Positions 12,463 to 22,609 of a DNA stretch of 64,000 bases are shown here, in pieces. The DNA is from Schistocerca nitens (Eukaryota > Arthropoda > Insecta > Orthoptera > Acrididae). Each line of letters begins with the position of its first letter. The stretch's first letter is position 1. The notes beneath the pieces are model-generated. The model ran no database searches. It was given only the letters and a program-made list of their open reading frames with translations, and was not told where the DNA came from. Both the position numbers and the translations under genes were made by a program. The stretch lies in NCBI RefSeq assembly GCF_023898315.1, contig NC_064618.1, forward strand, positions 183,759,548 through 183,823,547. Direction: 5' to 3'.

Positions 12463-13090
12463 GGATCGCTTTGTTGTCTGTCTGTTTCTCAGGACGGTGT
12501 CGAAGTATCCATTACGGTCTACAGCCTCTAGACTATACAAGAAAGTGGGGTTCTAAGACAGTGCAGTCAAAAGATAAGGCCATATTTATCACATACTTTA
12601 TACTCTCAAATTCACTCATCAAAACCTATAGGGTACTTCTTGTTGACATTAAATCATGAAATTTGTCAAGAAGGAAGATTTCACACCACAATCGAAGGAA
12701 AAAAATTGGAAATGGTTGATAATATAACACGAAAAATAATTTTTTGTCATTTGTTGACTGTCTGTCTGGCCGTCCGTCTGATAAATGCCCTTTTTCCCAA
12801 GGGGTGATAGACGTATCGAGCTGAAATCTGTCACGTACTGTCTATGGTGCTTTGGTGGCATAATAAACGTAAGCTTTTAAGTTAATGCACTAAAAAGCTA
12901 TGGCAAAATATCTCACATATTTTGATACTCGCAAACTAAGTCGTCAAAAGTGTATTGAACTTCCCGTTGGTTTAGGATCATGAAAATTTTACTACAGTTT
13001 AAATATTTGTTTTTATGTTGTTTTTGTTTTGTGTATGTGACTGTGACTTTTTCAATCGATTTCAAAATTTCAAACTTCTTGATGAGATTA
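12463..13090. repeat. Two diverged tandem units of an ~324-bp repeat
   Basis: Two units of a tandemly organised repeat. Each starts near a GTCTGTCTG stretch (12475 and 12762) followed by a TTTCTCAGGA-like or TTTCCCAAGG-like block. Later each has ACTCTCAAATTCACTCATC or ACTCGCAAACTAAGTCGTC, and then ATCATGAAA. The ATCATGAAA landmarks lie about 324 bp apart (12653 and 12977). Unit divergence is high. No coding capacity. Confidence 0.65.
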
Positions 13091-13099
13091 CAGCAGCAA

Positions 13100-15430
13100 C
13101 ATGTCATAAACTTTAGGTTTATTTCAGTTTCTTTTCACGTAAATCAATGAAAAATTGCTTTCTCTGAAATATATATCCCGAAAAGACAGTGAAGTTGTCA
13201 GTAAGAGGGATTCGAGTTCTTACAGAGGCTTACCAGCAAGAGTTCTTCCGGCGAACAGTATCCTCCGCCACACACCAGACAAGAAAGCGACTTAATATTT
13301 CATTATTTCCACTTCCGAGCTACTTTGAAATTTTCATGTCTGTACCTTATAAAGAAGTTAGTTTCAACCAAATCCCAAAAGCTGTACCGAACAGACACAG
13401 ATAGACAGTAGAACGAGTGAATTAAATATTTGTAAAATGAGTCATCCCTACAGCAAATTTGATTCAAACTGGTCCAGGCATCCCTACGTCATGCTTTTAT
13501 ATCACCACTTTTCAGACCGAACCCTAGCTGTAGATGAGCCAGTGGTATCTTAACGCCACAGTAATTCTTTTGCTGGCAGCAAGTGATACATACATTTCGG
13601 TATAAATTGCTTCAGGCATTAGATATGTGCAACTATAAATCGAATGAGTTGTCACAGTCCTCCTATAGCAGGTAATTCACGCACAATGCTCCTGCAGGGG
13701 CTCTGATGCAGTCTGCTAAGCATAGCTATCGTGCAGGAACTCCAACTGGACTGGCAGTCCTCTTCGTTATGCTCCTTTGTCACTCAATTTTTCACCTCCA
13801 CGCCCTACCCTACTGCAAGAACGTGATTATTACCCCTACTCACACTCTCATCCATTTCTTACATATGTTTAAAAATTTCAAGTCTCTAGCTCACCGGGAA
13901 GTTAGTTTAAAGTCAACTGAAAATGTGTACCATAATGACAGAGAACAAGAAGTCGGCCTCCTCTTCGTGCTGAAACGCTCTGTTCAACATATCTAGTATG
14001 TGGTTCATGGAACTTCCACTGTACATAAACTTGCGACTACACGAATGTTTTTCTCTATTGGAAGTTTTTTGTTCTTCATTGAGTGGCCGAATTGTTGACA
14101 TACTCTCCCGCCAGAGCTCACACCAGGGAAGGTAGTGATGCTGGACGCTTGGGTCTGGAGCGAAATCGACATTGTAACTCACCAAAAAGATGTCCATTTG
14201 AGGAATGTGACTGCACGCAAACCATTGCCTCAGAGATGCTGCTTAGTGATGGGATGAACTGTCATGCTGATAGAAGCAATCATCGTCTCCGAACTATTCC
14301 TCCATTGTATGCAGTATACGAGTATAGTGCGATAAAATGTGTTTGCATACTTCCGTATCTAGCGTTTCCTTAAAGGCAGTAAGGGCCCCACACACTAACA
14401 GCAAGAAATACATCCGTACTGTACAACGACCTCTTCCACACTTCACTGTAGGAGCTACACGTAGAGGCGAGGAACGTTCTCCAAGCTTTCGCCAAACCCA
14501 AACCCTTCCGTCGGGTTATTACAAGGAATAAAGTGACTCAGCACTCCAAACAATTTATTTTCAGTCAAACGATGTCCGCTAGTGGCACTCTTTATACCTC
14601 TTCACACATAGCTTAGCATTGACAATAAAATATGTGGCTTATGAGAAGATGAACGGCCATTGTACCTCATCTTTTTATCTCTGTACTCCTAGCTAGACTG
14701 CTGCTGGGGCTATGAAACCCACGAGTGCTTCCTCAAGCTGATATCATACTATTTTTGAGAACACCGTACGCTATGCTTAACATTCCCTGTCAATAAATAC
14801 TTGAGGTATGCCATGCCTTGCTTGTGATCGTTCACTCACGTTTCTGTTTCACAATCATATCCCTAACAGTTCATATGGCCAGCCTTAGAACGGTTGGGAT
14901 GTCCGTGATGGATATTTTACTGAAGAGACGTCCAGCGATTAGTCAACATTCTCCTGTTACTGCTTCTCTTCGGGCAACACAACTCGCCCCGTTTCGTTTC
15001 CTAATTTTATACTGGTGGGCCCACATCTCATGACATCTAATGGTCAGTTCCGCATTATATGGGGATGTCCTATACTTTTGATCAGATCGTGTACGATCAC
15101 AGTTATTCATTATAAGGAGTATGTACGATTAATGACTAGAAAATACTGAATAATTACAGTTGCAGTTCGACGACAGCTTTGAATTTCCAACCAAATGTCG
15201 GACGCTACAATTTATAACTCAACCTAATAAACATTGTTCTTAATTTACTCGCATATTGTTTCATCTCTCCGCTGTTAATTAACTCTGTTATATCCACTTT
15301 CATATCCTTAACGTGGAAACGCTCCTCGCGTCCATACTCTTGCTCAAGATACGACACAGTCCCCTCTCACCACTCCAACAATGCACATTCGTCACAACTG
15401 ACAGACAACCAACATGCATCCTCAATTATT
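13100..15430. other. Intergenic sequence, no gene recognised
   Basis: Mixed sequence without persuasive exons. A minus-strand frame at 13913-14197 has donor-like GTGAGT nearby, but its peptide has no family signature. No repeat boundaries were identified. Confidence 0.4.
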
Positions 15431-15435
15431 TGCCG

Positions 15436-16515
15436 ATGTGTTTCAGTTTTAATCTTCGTTTACAATTTTTATAGCCTGCAGCTATCTCTAGTACCATGGA
15501 AGTTATTCCCTGATGTCTTAGTAGATGTCTTATCATCCTCTCTCTTCTTCTTGTTAGTATTTCCCATACATTCATTTCGTCGCTGACTATGCTGAGAACC
15601 TCCTCATTCCCTACGGTAATTTTAATCATTCTTGTGTAGCATCACATCTCAGATGCTTCGATCCGCGTCAGCTCTGGTTTTCCCACAGTCCACATTTCAC
15701 TAACGTACAATTCTGTGCTCTAAATGTACATTCTTAGACGTTTCTTCCTCAAGTTAGGGCCTGTTTTTGATCTTAGTAAACTTCTCTTGGCCGAGAATTC
15801 ACTTTTCGCGAGTGCTAGTCTGCTTTGCCAGTGGGCAAAGAAGTGGGATAAGGAAGTACTAAGGAATGAAGAGATACACTTTAAGCTCACTGAAACTACA
15901 GATACTGCGATACTGATACCTAAGTAGGCTGTTCAGCTGAAAAGGAATGAACATCTGCGAGGTCTTGCATCAGGCGAAGGATTTGTCTGATAATGTGATG
16001 GAACAAGAAACAGGATTCGATAAGGAAGATATAGGGGATGCAGTTGTAGGATCAGAATTTAAAAGAGGGTTGGAAGACATTAGATCAAATATGTCAGAAA
16101 GGATGGATAAAATTCCATCGGAATTTCTAAAATCTTTCGGTGAGATGTCAACAAACAACTATTCACCTTTGTGTGTAGAATGTGTGAGACTGGCGATAAA
16201 CCACCAGACTTTCGGAAAAACATCTACCACACAATTCCGAAGCTAGCAAGAGCACTTTCACCTTAACAGCTCACGCGCCCAAGTTGATGACAAGAATGAT
16301 TTAGAGAAAAATGCAAAAGAAAAATGAGGACCTGCTAGATGACGATTGGTTTTGACTCTAGGATAGGTGAAGGCACCAAAGACGCAATTATGATGTTACA
16401 GTTGATAATGAAAGCAAGAGAAGGAAAATAAAGACATGTTCACTGGATTTTTCGACCTTAAAAATGCGTTTGACGGTGTAAAATGAGGCAAGATGTTCGG
16501 CATCCTGAGAGAAAT
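15436..16515 (-). mobile_element. RTE LINE copy with 5' inversion
   Basis: Two abutting pieces of one RTE insertion in opposite orientations. 15436-15833 is the 3' end of ORF2 on the minus strand (GNEEVLSIVSDEMNVWEIL, RRRERMIRHLLRHQG). 15834-16515 is a plus-strand piece from further upstream in the element. It carries the KWDKEVLRNEEI region, then KIPSEFLKSFGEMSTNN and a motif A-like FFDLKNAFDGV. Against the copy at 60511-63418, the inverted piece corresponds to about 61325-62405 and the 3' piece starts at about 62903. This order and polarity are what twin priming during LINE integration gives. Both parts are decayed. Confidence 0.75.
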
Positions 16516-16516
16516 A

Positions 16517-18840
16517 CCGGGTGGTTATAATTCAACTTTCCCTATTTGACACGCTATAACATGGAAACTAATTACCATACGAGTAACAAACTTGGCAGCA
16601 TTAATGTTCAGAGTGTGGAAAGCATGATTTCCAAGCACCACCGTCCAGTTCAAACCATTTATACCAGGTGCCGTGATCAGTCATCGTGATTCATAGTCTC
16701 ACACACACGACCTGTCTCAGTACACTCGTTGACATGTCAACGTGGGTTTGGACAATAGGAGCTGGACAGTATTGGTGAACTCTGTTATCAAAATAACAGT
16801 AACGCTGCAGTTGCACTTAAAGAATATCGCCGGCTGAAAGTATTACGGAAGTTCCTCTTTCTTCACCTGCTGTGCAAAGCATGAAGAAGTTTGAATCAAC
16901 TTACATCGCACCCCCCTCAGATTTAGTTATAAGTTGGCACAGTGGGTAGGCCTTGAGAAACTGAACACAGATCAATCGCGAAAACAGGAAGAAGTTGTGT
17001 GGAACTATGAAAAAATAAGCAAAATATACAAACTGAGTAGTCCATGAGCAAGCTAGGCAATATCAAGGATATTGAATCCATAGGGGCACCATGGTCCCGT
17101 GGTTAGCGTGAGCAGCTGCGCAATGAGAGCTCCTTGGTTCAAATGTTCCCTTGAGTGAAAAATTTACTTCCTTTATTTTCGCAAAGTTATGATCTGTCCG
17201 TTCGTTCATTGATGTCTCTGTTCACTGTAATAAGTTTAGTGTCTGTGCTTTGCGACCGCACCGCAAAACCGAAAGTACGAAAGGACGAAAGGACGTGCCT
17301 CTCCAATGGGAACCGAAAACATTTGATCACAAGGTCATGGGTCAACCGATTCCTCCACAGGAAAACACGTCTGATATATTCTATACGACACTGGTGACAG
17401 CATGTGCATCACGCGATAGGAATATGTTGTCGACCCACCTAACTTGTACACTTGGCGAATGGGTAAAAAGATTCTTCTGCCTTGCCCGATTTAGGTTTTC
17501 TTGTGGATGTGATAACCACTCCCAAAAAAAGTGATGAAAACATAAGAGTTTGTCACATAAACTGAAAATAAAAAATTAAAATTATCACTCGACGCAAGGC
17601 TTGAACCAAGGACCTCTCATTCCAGAGCTGCTCACGCTAACCACAGGTCCACGGCGCTCCTGAGCGTATTATCTTTGATGTTGCATATCTTTAGCATGGA
17701 CTACTCAGTATATTTTGCTTATTTTTTCATAGTTCCACACAACTTCTTCCTGTTTTCTCGATTGATATCTGTTCAGTTTTTCAAGGCCTATCCCCTGTGC
17801 CAACTTATAACTAAATCCGAGGGGGGGGGGGTGCGATGGGGAGGTTCCCTTGTTACAACTAGACGTTGCTCCGGGAAGAGGTCGACGACCGGTTGCACCA
17901 CAGGTGGTTGATGTAATCGCTGTTGCTATGGCAGAAAACGCCGCGTGCAATTCCCGATCGGCAGGCAGTGAACATGCTGTATCAAGACAGTTGAAAATTC
18001 CGTGGTATACTGTACGGAAGGTGCTTCGAACAATTTTCAAATGGTATCCGTACACGATCCATATCGAACAGCAGCTTGCACCACAGGATGCACAAAGACG
18101 TCGTGAATTCTCTCTCCACTCTCTCACAAGGATTGTAGTTGACGAGTACAGGCCCGGGATCATCCTATGGACAGACGAAGCTCATTTTTCTCTGACGGGT
18201 GAGGTGAACACATGGAACTGCCGTGTGTGGGGATCTTCACCTCCAGTCACTGTGCATGAAGTTCCACCATACGGTGTGGCTTCAGGGCTACGCTCATAAC
18301 TGGCCCATTCTCTTTTGAACCGGTTGGCGCTCAAGGACCAATCACATGCAATGTGACTGGCCAGCGTTACTGCGATATGCTTCGCCAGCGTTTCATACCC
18401 GCCCCACAGGAGAGAGACGCATTGAACTCAACAGTTTCATTGCAAGATGGGACCCCACCGCATGTCGTTCGCGAAGTTCACCTGCTTCTCCGAAACACAT
18501 TTGGAAACGATCGAATTATCAGCCAATCGTTTCCAAATGCTTGACCGGCACGGTCACCTGATCTCGCTCCCTGTGATTTCTGCTTGTGGGGCTACCTGAA
18601 CGACAGGGGAATATTCACACATATGCTGATCTGAAGCGCAGCATATCAACAGAGGTAGGCAGCATACCTACGGCCATTCTCCGTTCTGTTGTGCAGAATG
18701 TAATCCTGTGCTTTCAGATTCTTTTGGACACTGCTGGGCGCCGTAACGAACTCTTTTTGTAGCAGTAATGGTATGATGTACCGTAGCAACACACTAAAAG
18801 AGTTTTAATTGAATTGATTTTGCATTATTTCTCTTCCCCA
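16517..18840 (+). pseudogene. Tc1/mariner-superfamily transposase gene (DUF4817 type), split and decayed
   Basis: A transposase of the insect group with an N-terminal DUF4817-like helix-turn-helix and a DDE domain. The first part (16731-16900) gives ALKEYRRLK-like and MKKFES-like residues. The gene is then interrupted by a foldback element at 16904-17852. The body resumes with VSRQLKIPWYTVRKVLRT, WTDEAHFSL (first aspartate), TGQRYCDMLRQRFIPA, SLQDGTPPHVV (second aspartate) and ARSPDLAPCDFCLWGYL (third acidic position, an aspartate). By my count 42 residues separate the last two. A TGA replaces the tryptophan before PARSPDL, and frames shift at about 18270-18350. The right end fades into the AT microsatellite at 18854. 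Confidence 0.82.
16904..17852 (+). mobile_element. Foldback/TIR element copy A with tRNA-like arms
   Basis: A non-autonomous element of 949 bp whose two ends are long inverted repeats (about 250 bp each). The right end finishes TGCGATGGGGAGGTTCCCTTG. The left end has lost its outer ~15 bp. It is flanked by TTA on both sides (16901-16903 and 17853-17855), a TWA target duplication like that of PIF/Harbinger elements. Inside each arm is a tRNA-like block (CCCGTGGTTAGCGTGAGC then CTTGGTTCAAAT on the left, its complement on the right). No transposase is encoded. A run of about 12 G lies at 17820-17831. Confidence 0.85.
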
Positions 18841-18851
18841 TGTCATAAAAT

Positions 18852-18853
<2 letters not shown>

Positions 18854-18925
<72 letters not shown>
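18854..18925. repeat. (AT)n microsatellite
   Basis: About 72 bp of uninterrupted alternating A and T at the decayed right end of the transposase remnant. Confidence 0.98.
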
Positions 18926-18927
<2 letters not shown>

Positions 18928-18949
18928 AAAAAATAAAAAAAAGTGCCTG

Positions 18950-19900
18950 AGTAGCTCTGAATATTTTTGTACTTCCTTATTCCGTCTATGACCTGAAATA
19001 TGTCTTTTGTTATCCTTGGTTGCTCTGCAGTTACCTAAGTTGTACCTAGTTTATTTTCCAGCTCCTGCGACTGTCCATTTTTGAAATGCCCTTTCCTCTT
19101 CAACTGGACTGCCTACTGAATTATTTACTACCACAGTACCTATCCCTCTCATTCTTTGTTATTTCTGTATCCAACTTATTTCTGCACTGATTTTTCCTGA
19201 CTAGTCTCTTAAACTACAGCCTACTTTTTAACTCCATTTACATGCGATCTGAGTACATGGGTACACCTTGCAATCCCAAATCTGGTTTCGGATTATCTGC
19301 CAGACCTTCATTTATTGTAACTGCTTTCTTTCTGTATTTCCTGGCTTTTCCCAAGTACTCGTATACCTTCTTTACTTGTGATTTCTGAGCAGAGTATTTG
19401 CCAGTACTACCTGAAATTTATTGCAGATCTTAATTAGTATTTTATCCTCTCACATTCCCACTACGAACCACATTAGCCATTTGTTCTACAAATGCACACC
19501 AGTCCTCCCACCCTGTGACTATTAGATTTTCATACCCCTTTACGCACTGAATTACCCTTTGGATATTCTCATGTACTTTTCTTCTTCTTCGTGGTATGTA
19601 TACCTTAATATTAGTTGTCAGTGTTGGTTTGTTGACGATTCTGAAATGAACAACCAAATCACTTCAATATGCACAAGAACTCACTCTCTGCCCTATCTTC
19701 ATATTCATAAAGAATACTACTTTTGTTACACTATTTTCTGCTGTTGTTAACATTTCGCTATACTTACCAGAAATCCTTGTCTTCTTTCCGTCTCACTTCA
19801 TTGATCCTCGCAGTATCTAGATTGAACCTTAGTATTTTCCTTTTCACAATTTCTAGCTTCCCTAGCACGTTAGAATTTTCGTCATTCCATGCTTAGGCCC
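18950..19900 (-). pseudogene. Decayed RTE LINE 5' half (endonuclease region)
   Basis: The complement matches the RTE endonuclease region. At 19442-19657 the peptide includes HFRIVNKPTLTTNIKVYIP, corresponding to the RIDSKPTPTTVVQVYMP block of intact relatives, and YENLIVTGWEDW, corresponding to the GDENLIVMGDWN catalytic block. Here the GDW aspartate has been lost (VTGW). Segments toward 18950 correspond to the linker between endonuclease and reverse transcriptase. Frames are broken. Confidence 0.7.
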
Positions 19901-19989
19901 ATATGTTCTGCGGATATATTTTGTCTTTAATGTAGTAATTTCCTTTGTCTTCTGTATCATCGTGCCTTGATCATTACTGATTCTCCCGT

Positions 19990-20215
19990 TTTTATGGCAG
20001 ATTCCCACTCAGGGACAAGAGACTGCCTTGAACTTCTGTAGACCCCTCCGCCCTCTTTGACAAGGCCGTTCGCCGAACTAAGATGAGTTACTGTGCTGGA
20101 AGTCTTCGACCGCCATTGCTGATTGAAAATTTAAGCTGTGAATAGGTTTTACCCCTGGACACCAAACGTTTTGATTACTAGTGGAAGACGCAACCATATC
20201 CCGCTATTTTTTTCT
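19990..20215 (-). mobile_element. tRNA-like SINE, minus strand
   Basis: In reverse complement this reads GGTTGCGTCTTCCACTAG (A-box-like, near 20180), TAATCAAAACGTTTGG and then a decayed B-box-like segment near 20150, followed by a body ending near a GACTGCCTTGAACTTCTGTA block. It resembles a tRNA-derived SINE head. Boundaries and family are uncertain, and no target duplication was found. Confidence 0.5.
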
Positions 20216-20522
20216 TTATTTGGTTTGGGAGGATATCACGTGACACCTTTTCATGTTAAACGTTGAATACTTTGCTCATATTTTTTATTGCAGAGAGCAG
20301 CTAGTCCGTCTGACAGAACACGCTGATTTACCGTTCCGGCAACCCCTTACACCACAGGTCACCAATGAGTGAAAAAAAATCAGTAACCGAAAGATTATTT
20401 TGGGCCGAAATTTTGGAACTATAGGCTGAGCCACGGAGCCACCAAGCCACACTCTCGCTGTAATTAGAGAAAAGTAACACGGAAAACCCATAAAACTTAA
20501 GCAAATTATAGATTATACTAAC

Positions 20523-20920
20523 CGAAGGATTTGTTGGTGATGTTTCACGTTTTTCACAAGCTGTAGTTTTATCTTGTCACGTGAGACTCTGTCGACTGTT
20601 TTGTAGTCATTCTTGGACTTCGTTGAATCACTCTTTTGAATATTATGCAAACTGGAAATGCTGTAGTTCAAAATCTCCAATTCAGCTGCTATCCTCATCA
20701 TCAGGTCGACGAAAACGAAATCAGAGAACAGAGATGTGGTCGAAAGTGGTATAAGCAAGACTTGTACCACATAAATCACTTCATAGGTGGGGGATGCATA
20801 GATGTCCAGCGGGAGCCAGAAGGGCAGTGGCAGCAGGCGTGCGACCTCACCATTGCTGCTAAAAAGCTGCTGAACCAGCGGAAAAGCCGCCCAGGTGGCC
20901 TCAGTTGCTATCGCCATTAC
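20523..20920 (-). CDS. Odorant receptor gene, exon 3 (TM3 to HHQ motif)
   Basis: A coding exon of an insect odorant receptor, the ligand-binding subunit of olfactory ion channels with Orco. The acceptor TTTGCTTTCCAG precedes GTA ATG GCG, so the exon opens in phase 0, matching exon 2. It ends at CTT CG before a GTTAGT donor (phase 2). The 398 nt encode TM3 (IATEATWAAFPL), the conserved LPLPFWLPLDIYASPTYE block, TM4 (VIYVVQVLLIPLSTTSLFSD), the FVDLMMRIAAELEIL helix and a lysine-rich loop, ending with VKHHQQILR. LPxPxWxP, ELEIL and HHQ are hallmarks of the 7tm_6 family. No stop or frameshift was seen. The ATG inside the exon is not the gene start. Exons 4 onward (TM5-TM7) were not found. Confidence 0.9.
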
Positions 20921-20967
20921 CTGGAAAGCAAAGCGTTTGTAAGTTTCTGCTCTCTAGTCTTTCTGTT

Positions 20968-21062
20968 GTAGCAGCCTTGAGTCCGAAGACAGTTTTGATG
21001 CTGCTCTCCATTATAATCTCTCTTGCGCAACACTTTTCATAACATATGTTTTTACCGCTTGG
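20968..21062 (-). mobile_element. Short RTE LINE 3'-end fragment
   Basis: The plus strand reads GCCTTGAGTCCGAAGACAGT, then TTGATGCTGCTCTCCAT, similar to the plus-strand 3' end of the RTE copy at about 36540-36600. It is a severely 5'-truncated, diverged tail lying 48 bp upstream of the exon 3 acceptor in intron 2. Confidence 0.45.
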
Positions 21063-21064
21063 GC

Positions 21065-22605
21065 ATCCACAGCTTGGATACAAAAAAAAAAAAAAAATTA
21101 CAATTAAAAACCACTACCGTACTAAAGTACCGTAGAAACTGCCTATGATAAAATATTAGTAGTCTAAATAAGAGTGACCTATAAAAATTGCTACAATGCA
21201 GCAAAACCCATTAGAGGGACATATTAACTAGAGACAAGTAATAGTAAAAATAATCATAAAATAATACTAGACATGGGTGGTACAAATACGTAAGTGGGCA
21301 GGATGTCTAACTGAACTAAAACGTCCTGTGGTACCACACGAGTAATATTAAATTGTTCTTCCGGTTAAATACCTTAATTTTGTCATTATTTTACCTTCTA
21401 ATTCAGATAATATTTTCTCATAAATATGTGCAGCTGAGGATGCCATTAAGTAATCGCGAAAACGGTTGTGCATAATCCTGTAATAAAGGAACTGCTAACA
21501 GTTGATGTGGCTATCAAAAGGTTTTTATAAGATTTTAATGCTCTTTTAAAAAATTAACTTATTTCATCACTTTTCATATCAATGTAATTATTGTGTCCTG
21601 CATCGATTTTAACTTACTTTGCGTATTCAGTCTGACACGCCAAGATCTCACGTCGCTCATACTTCTGAGTTGCTTATAATTAATGCTTTATCTGTATTTT
21701 GCGCATAACGTGTTGACATTTATGTTGACCTGCAACTTTGTGCTTATGGTCCACTTGTGTAAACGCGTATCCGCAAACTGAAAAATATTGTTTAACTAAC
21801 TGCCCCACGTATAGGATTGATAGGTAGAATTATAAGGATAATGTTTATCTTACTAATCAGTAAATAACAGTAAAAGACACTCTACGTTATGGAGGTAATA
21901 GCACGCCAGAGGAAACACTGACAACATTGCAGCAGTCCAGTCGTTAGCCATCAGACCATACACGTCCCTGCTGAAGTACTGTACCTCCAGCTCCAAGGAA
22001 GTAGAGCCTCGCATTGGCGGGAGAATCTGCATTTAAATACGTCGCATGCTACAAAATATTGCATGGCCACTGGTAAGTGGGAGAAACATGTGTGAATGAT
22101 GGCAATGCTGAGGCTAATTCTACATAAACTTACCGACGCCGACGAAACGTCACACATCATTGCCTCCAGACAAAGTACTCTTTCATTACAAGGTTAGAAA
22201 TGCATGGACCAATATTTATCTTATAGTTTTTATAAATATATTCACAGAATTTTACGTCCACGTCCACACTGTCGTCGATACAATTCATATTACCTGTGAC
22301 ATGATACATGTCCGAATCCTAAAACATGTGTTAGCATGATAACCAAAATGAAAACTCAGTACATTCTGTATTAACATTAAACAATATAAGAACTAATAAA
22401 AATTAGTGCATTTTATGGGGAATAAGACAAAGATTTGGCAAAATGGAAGGAAAATATTACATTAGAACTACTGCATAGTACTGAAATGAGATATTACAGA
22501 TTACACTGTTATAGTGGAATTAGTTCCATAGAAATGCATGTCAAATGTAATATTCTGTCACATTTACAAGTGTGTCGTTACCGTGTTCGTTTCATGTATA
22601 CTGGT
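21065..22605. other. Intron 2 sequence without recognised element
   Basis: AT-rich sequence with an A-run at about 21079-21095. On the minus strand, 21960-22135 has a CTTACCAG acceptor-like and a CG/GTAAGT donor-like site, but the frames between them carry no chemoreceptor features. Not called as an exon. Confidence 0.4.
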
Positions 22606-22609
22606 TAAG

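Noticed and set aside
13913..14197. 94-codon minus-strand frame with a GTGAGT donor-like site
   Set aside because: No domain signature, no credible acceptor and no phase match to the receptor gene.
17820..17852. Possible CRISPR-like or structured repeat near the G-run
   Set aside because: It is the terminal inverted repeat of the foldback element; no spacer array exists anywhere in the window.
21951..22160. Minus-strand segment with CTTACCAG and CG/GTAAGT, considered as another receptor exon
   Set aside because: It lies upstream of exon 3 where exons 2 and 3 already join in phase, and no frame shows receptor features.
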